Positions 5,450 to 8,077 of a stretch of 8,077 nucleotides of DNA are shown piece after piece. The notes below the pieces were generated by a model. It was not told where the DNA came from. It was given only the letters and a program-made list of their open reading frames with translations, and searched no databases. A program made the translations under genes and the position numbers. This DNA is from Nanobdellota archaeon. Lineage in GTDB: Archaea > Nanobdellota > Nanobdellia > Pacearchaeales > GW2011-AR1. Location: contig JAHJRR010000106.1 in the NCBI GenBank assembly GCA_018830685.1, positions 1 through 8,077 on the forward strand, given 5' to 3'. Position 1 is the stretch's first letter; each line of letters opens with the position of its first letter.

Positions 5450-6820
5450 TTAATTCTTGAGTTTCTCTTCTAAAATTTCTTTCGTAAGATTGTAATCTGC
5501 TCTTTTATTTGTTGCTTCCATAATCTTTCCGATGAGGAAATTAATTGTTTCATGTTTGCCCGATTTGTAATCTTGGACTGCTTGAGGGTTGTTTTTTATC
5601 ACTTTGTCGACGGCTTTTTCAATTTCGTCTTTGTCGTCGATTCGAGATTTTTTTTTCATGTTTGTTTTTGGAGAGGTGGACTTTTCTTTCCAGCTTCTTA
5701 AAATTTCACGAGCTTTGGGTTCTGAGAGGATGTTTTTTTCAATTAGTTTTATGAGTTCTATAAAATGTTCGGGGTTAATGTCTATTTCATTTAGTTTCTT
5801 TTTGTTGTAATTTAAAACAGAGAAGAGTTCTTCGGAAATCCATCTAATTGCTATTTTTGGATTGATTTCTTTGAGTGTTTTTTCGAAAAGTTCGACGATA
5901 TCTATATTTTTTGTTAGAATTTTTGCATAGGTCTTTGGTATTTTGTGTTTTTTGACAAGCTTGGATAATTTTTCGGAGGGCGTTTCTGGAATTGTTTTCT
6001 TCAGTGAGTTTATTCTTTGTGGTTTTATTGATATTTTTTTAAGGTCTGGATCTGAGATGAATCTGTAGTCTTGTGCCTGTTCTTTTGAACGCATTTTTTT
6101 TGTTAGATTTTTTGAAGGGTCGTACATTCGGGTTTCTTGGTCTTTTGGAAACTCTTTTAAATTTTCTTGTCTATTGACTTCAGAATCAATTGCGTTTCTT
6201 ATGTTTACTATTGAGTTGACGTTTTTTATTTCTATCCTCTTGTAGTTTGATTTTTTTATTGAGACGTTTACGTCCGCTTTTATTCCTGCCGTCGAGTTTA
6301 GTGCTTTTATGTAGCCCAATGTTATAATTAGTTCCCTTAGCCAGTTTTCGACTTGTTCGGAGTTTTTGAATTCTGGTTCGGTCACGATTTCTATTAATGG
6401 AATTCCTGATCTGTTATAATCTATTTCTCCTGTTTTTGGGTTCCACGCTGCGGGGTCTTCTTCTAGGTGGCATTCTGTTATATTTATGCCGAAGAACTTT
6501 CCTTTTTCTCCTATAGGTGTTGCGTGAGGTCCTGAGAGAGTGTTTTGATATCCTTTAGGTAGGTCTGGCCAGGAGTAATGCTTTCTTTGCCAGGAGAGAT
6601 TTTTATTTGGAGTGCATCCGAGGAGTAGTGCTATTTGTAATGATTTGTCTATTGCCTTTTTGTTTGGGTTCATTGGTTTGGCTCCAGGTTGGCCGGTGCA
6701 GATTGGGCAGATGTTAATATTTGGTTTTGTGAGTTTTGCACCGTGAATCGCTTTGCAGGAACAGAATAATTTTTCTTCAGTGTCGATGTATCCATGGATT
6801 TCTAGGCCTATTTTTGCCAT
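5450..6820 (-). CDS. gatB: Asp/Glu-tRNA amidotransferase subunit B
   Basis: GatB binds the misacylated tRNA, phosphorylates its Asp or Glu side chain and transfers ammonia from GatA. The 456-residue product has the family start GLEIH at 5-9, paired cysteines C20/C22 and C38/C41 expected to bind zinc, RKHYSWPDLPKGYQ (79-92), LEEDPA at 119-124, the DYNRSGIPLIEIVTEPEF block, and VNVSI with EIKNVNS later. The C-terminus has a Lys-rich linker followed by a YqeY-like end with FLIGKIMEATNKRADYN. Two spots differ from textbook GatB: GLEIHGYIDT instead of GLEIHxQLxT, and LEEDPAAW instead of LEEDAGK. It is transcribed separately, converging on gatC-gatA with 103 bases between stops, rather than sitting in a gatCAB operon. 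The ATG at 6820 is supported by a TATA box 26 bases upstream. GAGG directly touching the ATG is too close to serve as a ribosome site. Confidence 0.94.
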   Translation of the reverse strand: MAKIGLEIHGYIDTEEKLFCSCKAIHGAKLTKPNINICPICTGQPGAKPMNPNKKAIDKSLQIALLLGCTPNKNLSWQRKHYSWPDLPKGYQNTLSGPHATPIGEKGKFFGINITECHLEEDPAAWNPKTGEIDYNRSGIPLIEIVTEPEFKNSEQVENWLRELIITLGYIKALNSTAGIKADVNVSIKKSNYKRIEIKNVNSIVNIRNAIDSEVNRQENLKEFPKDQETRMYDPSKNLTKKMRSKEQAQDYRFISDPDLKKISIKPQRINSLKKTIPETPSEKLSKLVKKHKIPKTYAKILTKNIDIVELFEKTLKEINPKIAIRWISEELFSVLNYNKKKLNEIDINPEHFIELIKLIEKNILSEPKAREILRSWKEKSTSPKTNMKKKSRIDDKDEIEKAVDKVIKNNPQAVQDYKSGKHETINFLIGKIMEATNKRADYNLTKEILEEKLKN

Positions 6821-6841
6821 CCTCTTTAAAAGTAAAGGCGG

Positions 6842-6850
6842 TTTATTAAT
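6842..6850 (-). promoter_or_regulatory. Archaeal TATA box of gatB
   Basis: On the minus strand this reads ATTAATAAA, centred 26 bases before the gatB ATG. It predicts a leaderless gatB mRNA, as for the plus-strand genes. Confidence 0.68.
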
Positions 6851-6911
6851 TTTCCCGCTTAACTTATTGTTCTAAAATTTGTCCAGCCCAACCCCTTTGG
6901 TGTGGTTTGAA

Positions 6912-6956
6912 TTAATCTGGTAAAATCAAGTTAGATTCTTGTTAATCTATGGATTT
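6912..6956 (+). repeat. Dispersed motif, copy 4, with second half-site
   Basis: TTAATCTGGTAAAATCA (6912-6928) is followed 30 bases later by TTAATCTATGGATTT (6942-6956). The layout equals copy 3, but the variable bases changed in both halves together (CTT to TCT). It lies about 90 bases upstream of the gatB start on the opposite strand. Confidence 0.6.
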
Positions 6957-7035
6957 TGTTTAGAAAGTTGAAATTTAGGACACTTATTAAAAAGAAAAGT
7001 TTCCTGCTCACTCTGTTCGCTCGTATGGGGCTCTG

Positions 7036-7196
7036 CCCCCTAACAAGTCACCCTCGAGAAAAGAGAAACAAGTTGGAATGGGGAAGTCCCCCTAACAAGT
7101 CACCCCCGAGAAAAGAGAAACAAGTTGGAACGGGGACTTCCCCCTAACAAGTCACCCCCGAGAAAAGAGAAACAAGTTGGAACGGGGACTTCAACT
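7036..7196 (+). repeat. 52-bp tandem repeat, about three units, with GGGG/CCCC hairpins
   Basis: The segment TAACAAGTCACCC begins at 7041, 7093 and 7145, so the period is exactly 52 bases. Units share GAGAAAAGAGAAACAAGTTGGAA and end in GGGG-NNNN-CCCC. The units differ at only a few bases; units 2 and 3 are nearly identical. Each junction can form a short GC hairpin (GGGGCTCTGCCCC, GGGGAAGTCCCC, GGGGACTTCCCC) whose loop varies while the stem is kept. A fourth degenerate head (CCCTAACAGGTCACCCCC) appears at 7252-7269. Units are contiguous with no unique spacers. Confidence 0.85.
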
Positions 7197-7239
7197 CCCG
7201 ACCTCGCGCGGCTTATTAACTTTAAGCTACTACCTACCA
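7178..7239 (-). pseudogene. tRNA-like relic (decayed or truncated tRNA)
   Basis: On the minus strand the sequence reads GGTAGTAGCTTA, then GCTTA-AAGTTAA-TAAGC, then CGCGCGAGGTCGGGAG and TTGAAGTCCCCGTTCC. TAGCTTA resembles tRNA positions 8-14, the middle is a 5-bp stem with a 7-base loop containing GTT, and GAGGTCGGGAGTTGAAGTCCCC resembles a variable-region plus T-arm (expected TTCAA, here TTGAA). It cannot be an intact tRNA: there is no proper D loop with GG, no 5' acceptor strand pairing with the 3' end, the base before GTT is A rather than T, and the T stem has mismatches. Its 3' part overlaps the last 52-bp unit. Confidence 0.33.
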
Positions 7240-7282
7240 CGAAGTCGTTCGCCCTAACAGGTCACCCCCTTCTAAGTTTCCT

Positions 7283-7371
7283 GCTCACTTTGTTCGCGGA
7301 TTAGTTTAAATGATAATTAAACAATGTTTTATTTGGGTTAATATTTTTTGCAATAGGTGAGCGAAGCGAGC
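7283..7371. repeat. Inverted repeat joining the second direct repeat to a GTGAGCGAAGCGAGC arm
   Basis: GCTCACTTTGTTCGC (7283-7297) pairs with GTGAGCGAAGCGAGC (7357-7371) at about 14 of 15 positions counting G-T pairs, with an AT-rich loop of 59 bases. The loop itself contains a small GTTTAA/TTAAAC hairpin. A T6 run at 7344-7349 lies inside. Confidence 0.55.
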
Positions 7372-7431
7372 GTAATGACGAATAATTTAAACAAGAATTG
7401 TTTATTAAATAAAATACTTTTTACCAAAGAG

Positions 7432-7440
7432 CTTTTAAAT
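7432..7440 (+). promoter_or_regulatory. Archaeal TATA box of the hydrolase gene
   Basis: CTTTTAAAT is centred 25 bases before the ATG at 7461, with a pyrimidine-rich spacer and no ribosome binding site. Leaderless transcription is predicted. Confidence 0.62.
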
Positions 7441-7460
7441 CTGTGCTTTTTTCTTTCTTT

Positions 7461-8077
7461 ATGAGGATTAATGGCATAGAGTTGCGTTGGCTTGGGCATT
7501 CTGGGTTTTTTATCGAAAATGGAAAGAAGATTTACATTGATCCCTATAACATTAGGGAAGACTCTGGGAAGGCGGATGTTATTTTGATAACGCATAGCCA
7601 CCACGATCATTGTAGTTATCCTGATTTGAGGAAGATTGTTAAGGAAGGGACGCGGGTGGTTGCGTCAGCGGATTGTCAAAGTAAGATTGTGAAATTTAAT
7701 GTTCCAATAAAGATTGATATTATTGAACCTGGAATGAAATTAGACCTCGGAGGATTAAAGATTTTTACTTTACCTGCATATAATCTTGATAAAGATTTTC
7801 ATCCTAAAGGGGAGTTATGGGTCGGGTATGTATTGAAGATTGGTAATACTGTAATCTATCATTCTGGGGATACAGATTTAATCCCTGAGATGCAAAAACT
7901 TACGGGATATAAGAAGCAAGGAAATGAGTTTGTGGCTTTGCTTCCTGTCGGGGGGAGATTTACAATGAGTGCAGAGGAAGCGGCTGAGGCTGCTAAGATT
8001 ATTAAGCCGACTCTTGCTATTCCGATGCATTGGGGCGCCATCGTTGGAAGTGAAGATGATGCGAAGGAGTTTTGTGA
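7461..8077 (+). CDS. Metallo-beta-lactamase-fold hydrolase, UPF0173/UlaG-like (3' end cut off)
   Basis: The first 205 codons are present and the frame is still open at the window edge. The protein has the N-terminal WLGHSGFFIE strand typical of UlaG/UPF0173 proteins, the metal-binding HSHHDH at residues 45-50, a His at 114 in the NLDKDFHPKGE segment, the metal-bridging Asp in HSGDTD (about 134-139), LLPVGGRFTMS (160-170) and a late PMHWG (188-192) carrying a further metal-ligand His. Such proteins usually bind two metal ions and hydrolyse phosphoester or lactone bonds, but the substrate of this branch is not known. No signal peptide is seen, so it is probably cytoplasmic. The usual family length is about 210-230 residues, so only a short piece should be missing. 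The ATG is supported by the TATA box 25 bases upstream. Confidence 0.9.
   Translation, partial: MRINGIELRWLGHSGFFIENGKKIYIDPYNIREDSGKADVILITHSHHDHCSYPDLRKIVKEGTRVVASADCQSKIVKFNVPIKIDIIEPGMKLDLGGLKIFTLPAYNLDKDFHPKGELWVGYVLKIGNTVIYHSGDTDLIPEMQKLTGYKKQGNEFVALLPVGGRFTMSAEEAAEAAKIIKPTLAIPMHWGAIVGSEDDAKEFC

Larger units (their letters stand above)
6997..7297 (+). repeat. Repeat cassette bounded by 24-bp direct repeats
   Basis: The 24 bases at 6997-7020 recur at 7274-7297 with a single C/T difference; the core is CCTGCTCACTYTGTTCGC. Between them lie the 52-bp tandem repeats and the tRNA-like relic. The ends could mark an inserted element or a recombination product. No transposase or integrase is encoded inside. 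Confidence 0.55.
6821..7460. other. 640-base gene-free stretch between gatB and the hydrolase
   Basis: It holds, in order: the gatB promoter, a C-rich patch (6886-6896), dispersed motif copy 4, a 24-bp direct repeat, a 52-bp tandem repeat, a tRNA-like relic, the second 24-bp direct repeat, an inverted repeat arm at 7357-7371, a small hairpin (7388-7404, AAACAA-gaa-TTGTTT) and the hydrolase promoter. A 63-codon open frame across the repeats is low-complexity and not credible as a gene. The repeat part is much more GC-rich than the rest of the window. Confidence 0.6.

Noticed and set aside
6956..7147. 63-codon plus-strand open frame across the repeats
   Set aside because: Its product is just the translated tandem repeat, with no promoter at the usual distance and no recognisable domain.
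7036..7196. CRISPR array
   Set aside because: The 52-base units are directly contiguous, with no unique spacers, and no cas gene is present.
7178..7239. An intact functional tRNA gene
   Set aside because: No matching acceptor strands, no GG in a D loop, mismatched T stem and no T before the GTT triplet.

Overview
The window looks like part of an AT-rich archaeal genome, probably from a small-genome (DPANN-like) lineage. It carries gatE, which is known only from archaea, a 438-residue archaeal-type aspartyl-tRNA synthetase, and archaeal TATA boxes placed so close to the ATG codons that the mRNAs should be leaderless. The lineage is an inference; I cannot place it more precisely from sequence alone.

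Layout: 1-104 is the 3' end of an unrecognised gene. It is followed by gatE (157-1617, +), a small two-helix potassium channel (1658-1957, +), aspS (2098-3414, +), a 364-base gene-free stretch with C-rich tracts and short repeats, gatC-gatA overlapping by one base (3779-5346, +), gatB on the opposite strand converging on gatA (5450-6820, -), a 640-base gene-free stretch holding a 52-bp tandem repeat and a tRNA-like relic, and the 5' part of a metallo-beta-lactamase-fold hydrolase (7461 to the window end, +).

Functionally this is a tRNA-dependent amidation locus. AspRS carries the His/Pro pair expected of a non-discriminating enzyme, so it should charge Asp onto both tRNA-Asp and tRNA-Asn. GatCAB, fully encoded here, would then convert Asp-tRNA-Asn to Asn-tRNA-Asn. 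GatE is the tRNA-binding and kinase subunit of the archaeal GatDE enzyme that makes Gln-tRNA-Gln; its partner gatD is not in the window. The most unusual protein feature is that GatE is only 486 residues and appears to lack the AspRS-like (GAD) insertion domain of the usual ~620-630 residue protein.

The non-coding DNA also shows structure: a 17-base motif repeated four times between genes, a family of CCTGCTCAC/GCGAGC-type sequences forming inverted pairs, and a repeat cassette flanked by 24-bp direct repeats.
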